DNA from: Fremontodendron californicum
Taxonomy: Eukaryota > Streptophyta > Magnoliopsida > Malvales > Malvaceae
Assembly (NCBI GenBank): GCA_030761205.1
Contig: JAULJL010000015.1
Location: forward strand, 7,321,501-7,385,500
DNA length: 64,000 nucleotides
Reading direction: 5' to 3'
The notes below the pieces were generated by a model. That model saw nothing but the letters and a program-made list of their open reading frames with translations, was not told where the DNA came from and ran no database searches. Position numbers and translations under genes: made by a program. How positions within the stretch are numbered: the stretch's first letter is position 1; every line of letters starts with the position of its first letter. Below are positions 45,849 through 57,566 of this stretch, piece by piece.

Positions 45849-46694
45849 AACTTGTAAAAAATAAGATGGACATATTTTTACTTCTCAAATTAAAAGTAAT
45901 ATCTAATATTAAATCCTTCTCTTCTTATTAGATTCATTCTGTTTGTGGCTTTGTGCATGTATTTTGGGATACTTTTTTTTTTCTTCTTATAATTAATCAA
46001 AATATCATACTAATTGATGTCAATAATCATGTAATTAATTTTTATAATTTTATTTTCTTCTTTCTCAAATTCGAATATTATATATGTTTTTACCCATAAA
46101 AAAATAAAAATTATAAGTTGAGAGTTGCCTAATTATCAATGTCCAAAATTGAACAAAATTAGTAAAGAGATTGGGAATTAGGATAGGCTTAGGCTTCTTC
46201 CATCTATTAAATCACACATTAAAAACACATGAGAAAAACACTGCCCAACCAAAATCATCAATGCTCCAAATTTCTTTATTGGAGTGGTATTATTTTTTGG
46301 GTTTACTTTTGATACATTGAGCATAACAAATTTTAAATTTAAAAATGATATTAAAAATCTGCTACATATCTTAATTTTTTAATTAAATTTTCTTTTTTTT
46401 AATATATTATAAAAAATATGTATTATTTTATTAATTTTACTTCTAAATTTTAAAATTTTCATTAATGATAAATAATATAATTTCTTCATTTTTTTCCCCA
46501 AATACTTTAACATCAACATCATAACTCATCAGAAAACCCCTTAAGCCCACAGCTTTTAAAGGCCTTTAATTCAGCCACCCAACCCCTAATGGCCTAAACA
46601 CCTTTAACAGTCTTCTTTGGGTAGGGAGGGAAACTCATTGAAGATAAGGTTAGGCAAGCTTTAATTAATCCTCCTCTCCCTTAAATCATAGAAA
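45216..46694. other. Intergenic DNA, no gene seen
   Basis: Includes a (TA)n run at 45820-45846 and a CGTGT/ACACGA-like patch at 45365-45530. A frame at 45540-45776 has no family resemblance. Confidence 0.45.
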
Positions 46695-46885
46695 GAAAAA
46701 TATTAATTGGTGTTTAGTAATACCGATTAAGATGATATTTATAGAAACAAAAGTAAAATTAATGGTTTATTTTCTCTTTAATTTAGTAAAAGTAATGTAT
46801 TAAATGTAAAAAAAATAAATTGATAATTAAATAATCCTTAACTGATACTTATAAACATTGATTAAATAGATCCATTCAAAAAATC
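46695..46885. repeat. Dispersed repeat (GTGTTTAGTAATAC-type), copy 2
   Basis: Begins ATTAATTGGTGTTTAGTAAT and ends CTTATAAACATTGATTAAAT. Complete compared with copy 1; its ends resemble each other in inverse, so it is probably a MITE. Confidence 0.45.
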
Positions 46886-47029
46886 AAAACATTTGTCACA
46901 ATAATAATTGAACCCAATTATTGTAGAATATGGTTAATGGTTGTCATAATTAAGGGGCTGCCTTTCTTCATTGGCTATTTAACAAAGCCAATAGATGCCT
47001 TTGTTTACTTGGTTAAAATGGTTTACTAA

Positions 47030-47180
47030 TTGGGTCCTATTAACCGGTACTTTAATTTTTTAATATTTTGTATTTAATATATTATTTTTATTAAATTAAA
47101 AAAATATATTAATTGCATTTTTTTTTAAATATCACCTTAATCAGTATCGCTAGACATTGATTAACATTTGTTTTTACTAA
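47030..47180. repeat. Dispersed repeat (GTGTTTAGTAATAC-type), copy 3, inverted
   Basis: Reads CACCTTAATCAGTATCGC and AGACATTGATTAACATTTG, the reverse complement of the start of copies 1 and 2. Only 145 bp from copy 2. Confidence 0.45.
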
Positions 47181-47730
47181 TTATATCATGAATTTTGTTA
47201 ACGAGTGTCTTTATAATATTTTTTAAAGTTAGTTAATATTTTATTCATAATTATAATATTGTATTAAATGCAATAGTTAACAACTTTATTGATGATTTCT
47301 AATGCATTGGATAAAAATAGTATTTCATATAATAATCTTAAAATGTATTTTTATCACATTCATTAGTAAAACCCTTATATTATTAAAATTTTAATTTTTG
47401 TTTAAGCATGGATGAAGTCACTAGAGTGTATTAATTTGTTTGAAATTGTATTGATAATTGAAGATTTGGTCTAGGTGTTATCTAATTTGTAATTACATTT
47501 ATATCTTAATAGAATATATTTCATATATTTCAATCTCAATTATTGTTTGAAATTATTCTTTTTTTAAACAAGACGGTTAGAATAAATGCGTAAATATTTA
47601 TATTTAAAAGGTTATTATTGGTTTTTTCTTTGATGAAATATTATTGGTTCTTTTTGATGCAAGGTGTTTTCTATATGTGCAATTTAATCCTATGAATCAA
47701 TTTTACAAGTTTATTTATACTCATTATATT

Positions 47731-48240
47731 TAGGGAATGCAATGGAGCGGGACGGGGATTACCTTATCCCTTTTCGCTTTATTTTTGTATGGATGTTGAA
47801 AATATCCACCTGCATGAATATCGGTTACATCCATAATTGCTTTACGGTGTTCCACTCCATAACACCCCAATTTTTATTAATTATTTTAAACTTAATATTA
47901 TAAAAAATTATATTATAATTTATTCATAAACATAAATTTAGTATATAATTTTTTTAATATATATAATATACATATATATATATACTAAAAGTATATATAT
48001 AAAATATTAATATATAAATTATTTTAGTATATATATCTAATATATATATATATATTAAAAAGAAAAGAAAAAATATAAAATATTTTAAGGGATAAGATAG
48101 TGATTTCAAAAATCGAGGCGGGACGGAGCAAGTATTTACCAAAACCGTCCCGCTCCACTATTCAAAAAAAAAAAAAAACCTCGCTATTTAGAACGGATCG
48201 ATGTGAAATTTATCGGGCGGATCGAATTTTGTCATCTCTA
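47731..48240. mobile_element. hAT-like non-autonomous element (GCGGGACGGGG-type)
   Basis: 510 bp. The left end TAGGGAATGCAATGGAGCGG and the right end ATCGAATTTTGTCATCTCTA are imperfect inverted repeats. Flanked by ATTATATT (47723-47730) and ATTATATG (48241-48248), an 8-bp duplication with 7 of 8 bases matching. A second internal CCGTCCCGCTCCA block (48145-48160) mirrors the left GGAGCGGGACGGGG. Confidence 0.75.
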
Positions 48241-48477
48241 ATTATATGCAACTTGCTATAAGTGGATGTTCTTAATTCACTTGTATGCAAGGAATGACAT
48301 AAAATTGTTACTAAATGATAACAAAAGAAGGGGGAAAAAATCCAAATTTGAAATAAAAGGATGAGATTCATCTTTTTTTTATTATTAATAAAAACTCCAA
48401 TTTTATAATATCAATTTCATGCATGTGACTTAATACATATATAAATGTTTTAATTTATTTATGAAAATAAAAAAGTC

Positions 48478-48840
48478 AAAGCCTAAGATTGATCCTGTAC
48501 TATCTAGATTTGAAGGATTTAATCTTGTATTACAATTTCATTGAATTTGATCATGTACTTTTATCAAATATGAGATTAAGTCAATTAATAGTGTAACTTT
48601 TTAATTGTTAAATTAAATGATGTGGGAAAATTTCAATAGTACAATAATACCTTATTTAAAATTATATCAGTTGACAATTCATATCACATCATTTGATTTA
48701 ATAGTTGAAAATTTATACTGTTAACAATTAGACTAAATCTCATATTTGATAAAGTATAGGATGAAATTCGATGAATTTGTTTGTAGTTAAAGACTAAATC
48801 TTTCAAAATGAGATAGTAAAAGGATGAATCTTAGACTTTA
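48478..48840. mobile_element. MITE with long inverted arms
   Basis: About 160-bp arms: the left starts AAAGCCTAAGATTGATCC and the right, reverse-complemented, starts TAAAGTCTAAGATTCATCC. Both arms keep ACTATCT, TATCAAATATGAGATT and AAATGATGTG. Together they would fold into one large hairpin. No coding sequence. Confidence 0.7.
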
Positions 48841-49741
48841 ATCAATAAAAACATGTGCAAATAAACATAAGCACATGTTGAATACAAAGTATTACTATCT
48901 CATTAGTTATAATATAATATAAAAGGGACAATATTATGCTCCAATTTGATTATTAATAGAAATCGATCAATAAAAACAACAATACACTAGTGAAAATGTT
49001 GAATTCTTTTCTCATTGAAATATATAAATTAAATTAGTAATTCTTTTTTTTCTACTTAAAAACCCAAAAAAAGAAAAAAAAGAAAACAACTGTTTTCAAC
49101 ATGATTAATATTAAAAATTCAGCAAAATTAGGGTGTCGTTTGAAGAGTTCGTTTTTTACTAAAAAAATTTAATTTAAAAACGGGTTAAAAACAACCACAT
49201 GTTTTTTATTTATTTTTTAGATAATTAGTTATTTATTTATTTAAATATATCTTAAAGGATATTTGTTTATAATTTTTAGTGTTTGAAACTTAATTAAATC
49301 TATTAAACCCAAAAACAAAAACTATTTTTGTATAATAATATTATTATTTTATTTATAAATTTTGTTAACGAATGTCCTAACTGTCCTTTTTAAGATTACT
49401 ATTATAGTAATATTTTTGTATAATAATAATATTATTATTTTATTTATGAATTTTATTAACGAGTGGCTTAAGAGTATTATTTAAGATTATCATATATAAT
49501 AATATTTTCATTCAATGTATTAAAAATAATGAATAAAATTATCAACTTGTATATTTATTATAATATTATTATTATAAATAATATATTAATTAATCATAAA
49601 AAATATCTTACTAATATTTGTTGACAAAATTCTTTATTTTATAGAAAAAAGAAAAAGACAAAAGAAAAGGATTAAGTCAAATGTCAATTAGTCTCGGTTA
49701 ATGACCATCAAAATCCAGCACTAAAACAAATGAAAAACATC
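48841..49741. other. AT-rich intergenic DNA with a local duplication
   Basis: Contains 49325-49400 and 49420-49500, two direct copies of a unit with TTTTTGTATAATAAT, ATTATTATTTTATTTAT and AATTTT(G/A)TTAACGA(A/G)TG. The last motif also occurs at 47195 (ATGAATTTTGTTAACGAGTG). No gene seen. Confidence 0.5.
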
Positions 49742-49749
49742 CCACGTGG
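49742..49749. promoter_or_regulatory. Palindromic G-box upstream of NPGR2
   Basis: CCACGTGG is a perfect G-box (bHLH/bZIP site, ABRE-like) about 1.08 kb before the NPGR2 start codon and roughly 100 bp before the probable start of the leader. Confidence 0.45.
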
Positions 49750-49849
49750 AGCAGATTTAGCCTCGGCCACCGTCGTTAAGAACCTTTTCTTTGGTGGACC
49801 CCAGAATCCCAATTTCTGACAATATTAACCTACCGTCTTTAATTCCATT

Positions 49850-50820
49850 TTTTTTTCTTTAAAGTTTTTTAATCTCCAAATCTTCTCGCCCACGATCCAA
49901 TTCACATTCCATCCCTTGTTTTTTTTTTTTCTTCTTTTCTCTTTTAACCAAAAAAAAAAATTAAAGGGAAAGGGAAAAAAATAAAGGAAATAAAAGGTTC
50001 TTGAAGTCTTTGGCTTTGGATTCTTACTTGATTGATTAATTTTTATTTTCAAAGTTACATTCTTTTATTAAAGGAGGGCTTTGTTTGGATTCCAAGGGGC
50101 AATCTTGAAAAACAGATGGGTGGTGTTGCTGTTGATGTCCTGTGGTCTCTTTGCTTTTTTTCTCTTTGGAAAAACAAAAGGTGAGCTTTTTTTTTCTTTT
50201 TCTTTTTCCTTTTGCTTTATAAATTTGATTTGGACTCGATTTTACTGTCAGTTTTTGTAGAGTTTTCGGATTGTTCATTACTTGAATTGAGACAGATTTT
50301 TTTTGGGTGGTAAATTTAGTGTCTCATTTGTTTTTTAATTTATAATTTAGGAGTTTCCATTAGATATTTGGTGAGAATTTTTGAAGTTGGGTTGGTGAAA
50401 TATTGGTGGGTTTTGGTCTTGATCAATAATTTTTTGTTTTTGAATTGTGGGTATTGGGTTTTAAGCTTATCTTCTAGTACAAAAGAATTTTTTATTTTTT
50501 ATTTTTTATTTTTTATGATTTCTTATGTTATTCTTTTCTATAACAGTATAACTTACTGTTGGATTTTGATTTCACTCTTGGTTTCTAGATGTCTTGAAAT
50601 ATCAAATTTTGATTCTTGTAATCTGTTTTATATGGAAAAAGCTTGAACTTTACTGTTTATGGATTAGTATGATTGCATTGATCATCATAATATCCTATTG
50701 TATATATACTAGTTACGAGTTATGTATCATTTGGATCTACTATTAAAATTCTGATAACGTTATTGTTGTTCTTGTTATTTTTTTCTTGCACTTGAAGATT
50801 TTGGAGAGTGGTGAAACAGT
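49850..50820 (+). promoter_or_regulatory. NPGR2 5' leader with probable leader intron and upstream ORF
   Basis: A pyrimidine-rich leader appears to end at AACAAAAG|GTGAGC (donor at 50181). A likely acceptor is CTTGCACTTGAAG (exon from 50798). An ATG at 50116 opens a small frame (MGGVAVDVLWSLCFFS...). With this splicing it would read on to a stop overlapping the NPGR2 start codon in another frame. The intron and the upstream frame are inferred. Confidence 0.4.
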
Positions 50821-53800
50821 ATGAAGAGTAAAATAAGGATTAAAAAGCCGAGAAGAGGTGGACTTAGGAGGGATTTGGGGCAGATAATGAAGTGTTTATG
50901 CACAGGTGAGCAATTAAGAAAAGTAGACAAAATGATACCTTCATCAGAACCCGTTGCTGCCAAAGATTATTCACTGAGTGGTTATTCTTCAAAAGTTAGT
51001 GTTGGTGAGAAACAGCCAGATACCAGGAATATAGAAGAAGCTGAATTGTCTCTGCGTGAAAGTAGTTCACTTAATTATGAGGTTTGCTTCTTCATTATTT
51101 TCAGCTTTCAAGTTGATTTCTGGAGTGATTTTGTTCGTCATTGCTGTTGTAAGTCCTTGGGGTCTGTATTATTGTAGTGAAAATTGATGGTGGCACATTG
51201 GTTTTCCTAAATGTCTATAAAAATTTACCTCATGACTTCTCAAATCTGGTATTAGTTTTATTTGATGTCTATTCAAGCCTCTGTTTAGGAGTTTTCCAGA
51301 TCTTCGCATTAATTTGTAGGATTTTTTTTATATTGTACTAGTAATTAAAGTTTTTTTCATTTAAACAAAACATTGTAAAGATATTTCCATGCCATCTGGT
51401 TATTCTACTTTGCTCACAGTTTGAGATTTTTATTCAATTTAGTTCAGCAAAAATATGCCAATATAGAGATGCCTCTTGTTTACACTGCTATGGTTTAGGC
51501 TTGAAGTAATTAGTTTAACTTTAAATGCCATATATTTTTTTCTTTGAAACATAAACTCCAAAAATATGCAGATTCCTACTTGGTCATGTTGCTCTAAGTA
51601 AAGCTGGAAGTTGTCAATTTTTTAAAAAGCTTTTGAGTAACTGTTTAACACTTAACACTGCTTTAATGAAGGTCATTTCTTCTTTTAGACCATAAACTAT
51701 CATGTCCATGTCATATTCTTGCATTACTAGGCCATTTTTTACTTTTCATGGTACCTTCCACCTGTGGCTGCTCACTTATCCTTACTGTTGTCAACACTGC
51801 TTGTGAGAAACTGATCATTAGTATATTTATCTGAAGTTTGCAGTTATTCATGCTGTCTATTATTCCCTACTAGTGCACTCATTCCTGCCTTTGTCTCCTA
51901 TTTTAACTATTAGTATATGGAAATTAGTTGCAGTAATTCTATAAGCACTTTTTTTTTTTTTGGCTTTCTTTTTGGCTAAGGTGTCTGCGATTTGCAGGAA
52001 GCTAGAGCATTGCTAGGAAGAATTGAATATCAGAAAGGAAATATAGAAGCTGCACTACATGTGTTTGAAGGAATAGATATCACTGCAATAACTCCCAAAA
52101 TGAAGCACACCCTTGCTAGAAGAGTAGAACGGCGTAAAAGACGATCTCATGACTATGCTCCTCCACCAATGTCTATCCATGCTGTTAGTTTACTACTAAA
52201 AGCAATCTTTCTAAAAGCAAAATCATTGCAGCATCTCCAGAGGTTTAGAGGTAATGTTTTATGTAGTAGTACATAGATCTCACATCAACTCTGTAATTGT
52301 ATGGATGAAGTAAGTTATAATTAAGTGCTGTTTTGACGTACACTTAATTCTTTTATACTCTAATTTATTCCTACTATAATGAAGAAGTGGGCCTGATTTC
52401 TATGTCATTTATCGTCATGAATTTGTCTAAAAGATTGCTTTAGTTATGTTGCTAATATGGATGGAATTTCATGAATCAAGCTGTCATGATACTAGTTTCC
52501 AATTTTCCTTTTACCCCTGCCCCTTGTTATTTTATAAATATTACTATGCTTTCCTTGCGTAATTGGTAAAATAGTGTTTTAATAATTAATATATGTCAGT
52601 AATTGATAGATATTAGCATTATAATTAGTAGCATATATGTATTTATTGTCATTAAATACCTCGTGTGCTTAAAGTTCTCCGGTTCAAATTTGCTTTAACC
52701 TTTAACAGCCTTCTTTCTGTTACCGTGATTGGCATCTTTCCAAATTTTAAGCATCCAACAATTGTAAACCTAGAACACTGCTATGATATTCTAGCTTCTA
52801 TGCTTTTTTTCTTTTGTTTTTATGTACAAGCTTCTTTGCTATTTGGATGTGGTTTTTCAAGTTTGTTTTCATGGAGCTCATTGTTCATATTTTTCATCTT
52901 CATGATACTCTTTCTCCTCCGAGAAAAAGGCAATTCAATCATTACTGCAACTGCATGGCTAATGTATATTTCCAATCATTCTTGCAGAAGCTGCTCAAAC
53001 TTGCAAAGTCATTCTGGACATAGTTGAATCTTCATTACCAGAAGGCTTGCCTGAAAATTTTGGTGATGACTGTAAATTGCAGGAGACTCTAAACAAGGCA
53101 GTCGAGCTGCTTCCAGAATTATGGAAATTTGGTGATTCTACACATGAAGCAATCTTGTCCTACCGGCGGGCTCTTCTCCATCAGTGGAATCTTGATGCAG
53201 AAACTACTGCAAGGATTCAAAAACAGTTTGCCATCTTTCTTCTGTATTGTGGAGGAGAAGCAAGCCCCCCAAACCTCCGCTCCCAAATGGACAGTTCATT
53301 TGTCCCTAGAAATAACATAGAGGAAGCTATACTCCTGTTAATGATACTATTAAGAAAATTTTCTTTGAAAAGAATTGAATGGGATCCATCAATTTTGGAT
53401 CATCTGTCATTTGCTCTCTCCATGTCTGGGGATTTGAGGGCTTTGGCTAACCAAGTAGAAGAACTGCTTCCAGGGGTTATTAGTCGCAAAGAAAGATACC
53501 ATTTTCTAGCTCTCTGTTATTATGGAGCAGGTGACGATTTGGTTGCTTTGAATCTACTGCAGAAATTGCTGAATAGTAGAGAGGATCCACACTGTGTTCC
53601 AGCATTGTTAATGGCATCAAGAATTTGCGGGGAAAAACCTAATCTTTCAGAAGAAGGGATTAATTTTGCTCGTAGAGCCCTTGAAAGCCTGGAAGATGAA
53701 TGCAGTGAGTTGGAAGGTACTGGTAACCTTTTATTGGGTGTGGCTCGTTCGGCATATTCGAAATCAGCCCTATCTGATTTTGAGAGGGTTTCCAGACAGT

Positions 53801-55793
53801 CTGAGGCCCTTCAGGCCTTGGAAAGTGCTTGGAAAATTACAAGTATGAAAGACCCTAATATTCTTTATTATCTCAGCCTGGAAACTGCTGAGCAGAGAAA
53901 GTTGGAAGCTGCACTTTATTATGCAAAGTCTTTGCTAAAACTAGAAGGTGGTTCTAACATTAAGGGGTGGTTGTTGTTGGCTCGCATATTGTCAGCTCAA
54001 AAACGTTTTGTGGATGGTGAAATCGTTCTCAATGCTGCCTTGGATCAAACTGGCAAATGGGATCAGGGAGAATTGTTGCGCACCAAAGCTAAGCTTCAAA
54101 TTGCACAGGGACAGCTCAAGAGTGCTATTGAGACATATACTCAGCTTCTTGCTGTTCTTCAAGTGCAGAGCAAAAGCTTTGGTTCTGGCAAGAGGCTTCA
54201 TAAGGTCTGTTAGTTGTTTAGTGTTCCTATTCATTACCTATAGTTTTATTGATTTCTATCTTCTTGGAAGAATCTGAAATGGTTCTTCTACCAAGTTGAC
54301 TTTAGGTGATGCATCAGTTTTTGGAATTAAATAGGTAGATAGGTTAGAAGGTAGATTTTCAGAAATGATCGCCGGAGATCATTCTTCTTAATGTTTTGTG
54401 TTTGACTGTGTGACTTGCCATCACTTGGATCATGGTACAAATTTGAGGTTTATTACTGTTAGAATGGTAGGTGGTAAGTGGCCTTTTAGAGCATGAATGA
54501 GGGAAATTGTGGTTGCCAGTTTTGAAAGTTATTACATCCATTTAAACTTAACAAAAGCTCTGTGTCCTTAGAACATTAAAATAGAGATTGCAGTTGGAGT
54601 GTATAATGCTCTTTCTTCTGTCATTTTTGGATAGAAAACATCAACTTTTAAAGCAGCTTATCTTTTTGAATAATTGTTTACAGAATCGTGGATATTCTTC
54701 TAGAAGTTTTGAACAGGAAATATGGCATGATCTAGCTTATCTCTACATAAGCTTGTCACAGTATCGAGATGCTGAGATTTGCCTTTCAAAATCCAAGGCC
54801 ATCAGTTCTTACTCTGCTGTTAGAAATCATGCCACTGGTAAGTTTATTCTTTCCTTTGTTTATGTTATTGTCATTATATAACAATTCTTACATTCATAAT
54901 GTTCTTGATAAATGCCTCTAACGGGTGATGTCGTAGATTTATCAGCACTATTCTTATTTCATAACGCGATCCTCTTTGTAGTTTCTCATTTTCAATCAAG
55001 GTAAAAAGCTTCGAACGAAACGAGTTAAGGGTTGGTTATCTAGTTGAATAAGACTTGAACTTAATTTAAACATTCACAACAAATTAACATAGTTGGCATC
55101 TATGTTGCTCCGACTCCTCATTCTTCTTTAAGTACTCGTGTTCGACACCCGTGTCTGATGCATATCCAGACATGGGTATGGGGATATGATCTTCCAAGGA
55201 CCCTCCAAATACATAGAAATCTTGAAAAATTGAACATACCCGTGTCCGACACTTACACCCGAATCCGAGTAACAGGTTGGCATGATATAAATTCAGCCAA
55301 TCACTTTATATATTGGTATAGATGTTTCCCAGGGTTTCTGTTATTCCCTCCCCCTACCAAAAATAAGAAACTAAAAACCAGGAAAAGAAAAAGATGAGCG
55401 TGGGTTGTTGGAGTTATTCTTTATTGTGTTGTAAACCGGTAAATGAAGGATTTTAAGACATTTTATTTTGCAGGTGTACTTTATGAGAGAAAAGGGCTAC
55501 TAAAAGAAGCTCTAAAGGCTTTTTGGAATGCTTTGGATATCGATCCCCATCATGCTCCAAGCTTGATATCTGCAGCTGTTGTGCTCAGACAACTTGGCGG
55601 CCAATCCAATGCAGTTGTAAAAAGCTTGCTGATGAATGCTTTCCGAGTTGATAGAATGAATCCATCGGCATGGTATAATCTTGGTCTGCTTCATAAAGCG
55701 GAAGACACTCCATCTTCACTAGAAGAAGCTGCTGAATGCTTTGAGGCTGCTGCCTTTCTTGAAGAGTCGGCACCTGTTGAGCCATTCAGATAA
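50821..55793 (+). CDS. NPGR2: NPGR2-type calmodulin-binding TPR protein
   Basis: Member of the NO POLLEN GERMINATION family (NPG1, NPGR1, NPGR2): tetratricopeptide-repeat proteins that bind calmodulin, and in Arabidopsis are linked to pollen germination and to plasma-membrane/cell-wall signalling. Exons: 50821-51081, 51998-52250, 52988-54204, 54684-54837, 55474-55793; phases agree, 734 aa (Arabidopsis NPGR2 is of similar length). The basic start is followed by MKCLCTGEQLR and KDYSLSGYSSK, family landmarks. The first TPR region is EARALLGRIEYQKGNIEAALHVFEGID. The basic segment ARRVERRKRRS is a possible calmodulin site. Then come AVELLPELWK, ILSYRRALLHQWNLD and several more TPRs, including WHDLAYLYISLSQYRDAE and VLYERKGLLKEALKAFWNALDIDP. 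It ends in the family signature (A)PVEPFR. It is NPGR2 rather than NPG1/NPGR1 because of the longer basic N-terminus and the IEYQKGNIEAAL block. Confidence 0.93.
55100..55275. mobile_element. CTATGTT-type MITE, copy D, in NPGR2 intron 4
   Basis: 176 bp from CTATGTTGCTCCGACTCC to GAATCCGAGTAACAG, same orientation as copy B. Interior CAGACATGGGTATGGGGATATG matches the other copies. Confidence 0.8.
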
Positions 55794-55929
55794 TAGACCT
55801 CTGCTGCCAATTCTTCTTCTCTGTAAATCATAACAAGCTTTCTACACACTCTCACAGTTATGTATTGCTCTATGTTCTTCATATATGTTGTAATACAAAT
55901 AGCAATAAAATGCTTAAGTCTTTTTTTTA

Positions 55930-56289
55930 GTTAATATGTAAATTGACCTTCGAATTATATCTTTTTTGACGATTTGGTACCTAAAGAAAAGTTATTTACA
56001 ATTGAGTATCTAAAATTTATTTTCGTAAAGCAAGTTAACTCAATGGATTAACGTCATTACATTAAATATTGACTTGACATAATTGACTAATATTAAGTTG
56101 TTACATTGTCAGGTTAATATTATATCAGCATTTAAAAAATATTTAATCTAACACATGCTAATTTAGTATTGGTCATAATGGCGTTAGTCTATTAGAGTGA
56201 TCTGCTAACGGAATGCAAGTTCAAGTATCTGATTGTAAATTTTTTTAATGTAAAAGGTATATAATTCGAGAACCAATTTACATATTAAC
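55930..56289. mobile_element. MITE with inverted arms just past NPGR2
   Basis: The left end GTTAATATGTAAATTGACC and the right end, reverse-complemented, GTTAATATGTAAATTGG. Both arms share CTCGAATTATAT-like and TTTACAAT(T/C)(G/A)AGTA-like blocks. It is flanked by CTTTTTTTT on both sides, possibly a 9-bp target duplication but low in complexity. It starts 137 bp after the NPGR2 stop codon, so it may lie within or next to the 3' untranslated region. Confidence 0.65.
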
Positions 56290-56869
56290 CTTTTTTTTTT
56301 TCTCATTTGATTGAGTTACAATTCCATTGTAGCTCTGATTCTAGAAAAGTATATTCTGTTGGTGAAAATTTTCATAAAAGGTTTATAGGATTATAATATT
56401 CATTTTGTTTAAGTTATAATTAAATCAATTAATATGATTATAAAATAATTTTACAAACTAATTTATCTAGAAATCTTCACTTGGATTTTGTCCTTAATTG
56501 AATTATTATAGGATCTTTGAATAATTTTTTTGTAGTTTCTTTTATACAATGCCCTTTACCATAATATTTCTTAATCTTTTTCATTACATTTTCCCATAGT
56601 TTCTTTTCTTATTGAGATTCATGTGGATGTTAGTTCACCTATAAAAGCTAAATCGACGTATAAATAATAAATCATCAAAACATTTTCTTTTCTTTTTTCT
56701 TAATTAAAACTCATTAAGAAGTAATAACTAAGGTAGTTAGTGTTTAATACATTTTAAACATAGTAATTCATTAAATAAAAATTACTCAATTTAGACTAAT
56801 TATAACATTAAATGTAAAAGTGTATTACCTTATAAAAAATCATACTTACCACTTTATGAGTCTTAAAAT
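56290..56869. other. AT-rich intergenic DNA, no gene seen
   Basis: No exon, RNA gene or element ends recognised. Confidence 0.5.
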
Positions 56870-56886
56870 TGGGCGATACTATATCG

Positions 56887-56929
<43 letters not shown>

Positions 56930-57115
56930 ATCAATTATATATATATAAACACAACATATTATTAAGTGCGTTAAAATTTTAAACTCTAATAAGATACATA
57001 TATTAAATGTGATGTGTTAATAATATTTAAACATATCGTATCATATTTATTATTATTATTTTCATAAAAATATATCATACTCGTATGTATTTAATATATA
57101 TTCAAAATTATCTTA
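56870..57115. repeat. Dispersed CGTGT/ACACGA-type repeat, copy 2, with (AT)n tract
   Basis: Matches 14460-14690: ATATAAACACAACATATTATTAA, ATATTAAATGTGATGTGTTAAT and TATCGTATCATATTTATTA in order. An (AT)n run of about 17 units lies at 56893-56927. Confidence 0.5.
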
Positions 57116-57566
57116 ATCCCAATTCATATGTTTCAAGTTTTAAATATTTTGTTTTGGTTAAAATATTATAATATTTGTTTATTCTTTTTATATGCAATAT
57201 AAATTTCAACATTTTTTTACCAGTTACTGTGTACAGGTTTACACCCACAGACAAAGACTTGAAAAATTAAGACAAGACACGGACAAATTATAAACAAACA
57301 AACTCTGTCTTGTCTTGTCTTCTATTAAACTTAAGAAAGTGTTTTAACAGATAAGGACGTATCTGACTTTATGCCTCTGTACAAAATACCTTATCATCCG
57401 TTTTCCTTTTTCTCTCTTTCTCGATTCTCACTCTGCCTTTTGAATTTCTAAGTTTTCCGCTTTGAAAATTGTTTTTTTTTTTTCTCTCTTGAAAAACTTG
57501 AAAAGGGTTTTGTTATTTTTGTACCCTTTTTGAGTTTCGTGTTTTGTTCACTGTAGCGAAAGAGAG
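57116..57566 (+). promoter_or_regulatory. RhoGDI promoter and 5' leader
   Basis: Contains a short TGTCTTGTCTTGTCTTC repeat (57307-57322) and a pyrimidine-rich leader (TTTCCTTTTTCTCTCTTTCTC, 57400-57422) typical of TATA-less plant leaders. The ATG at 57567 follows AAAGAGAG. Confidence 0.4.

Noticed and set aside
45540..45931. Plus-strand frames of 78 and 67 codons
   Set aside because: Second one is built on a (TA)n microsatellite; neither resembles a protein.
49825..50278. Lys-rich minus-strand frames
   Set aside because: Complement of the T-rich NPGR2 leader; simple-sequence artefacts.
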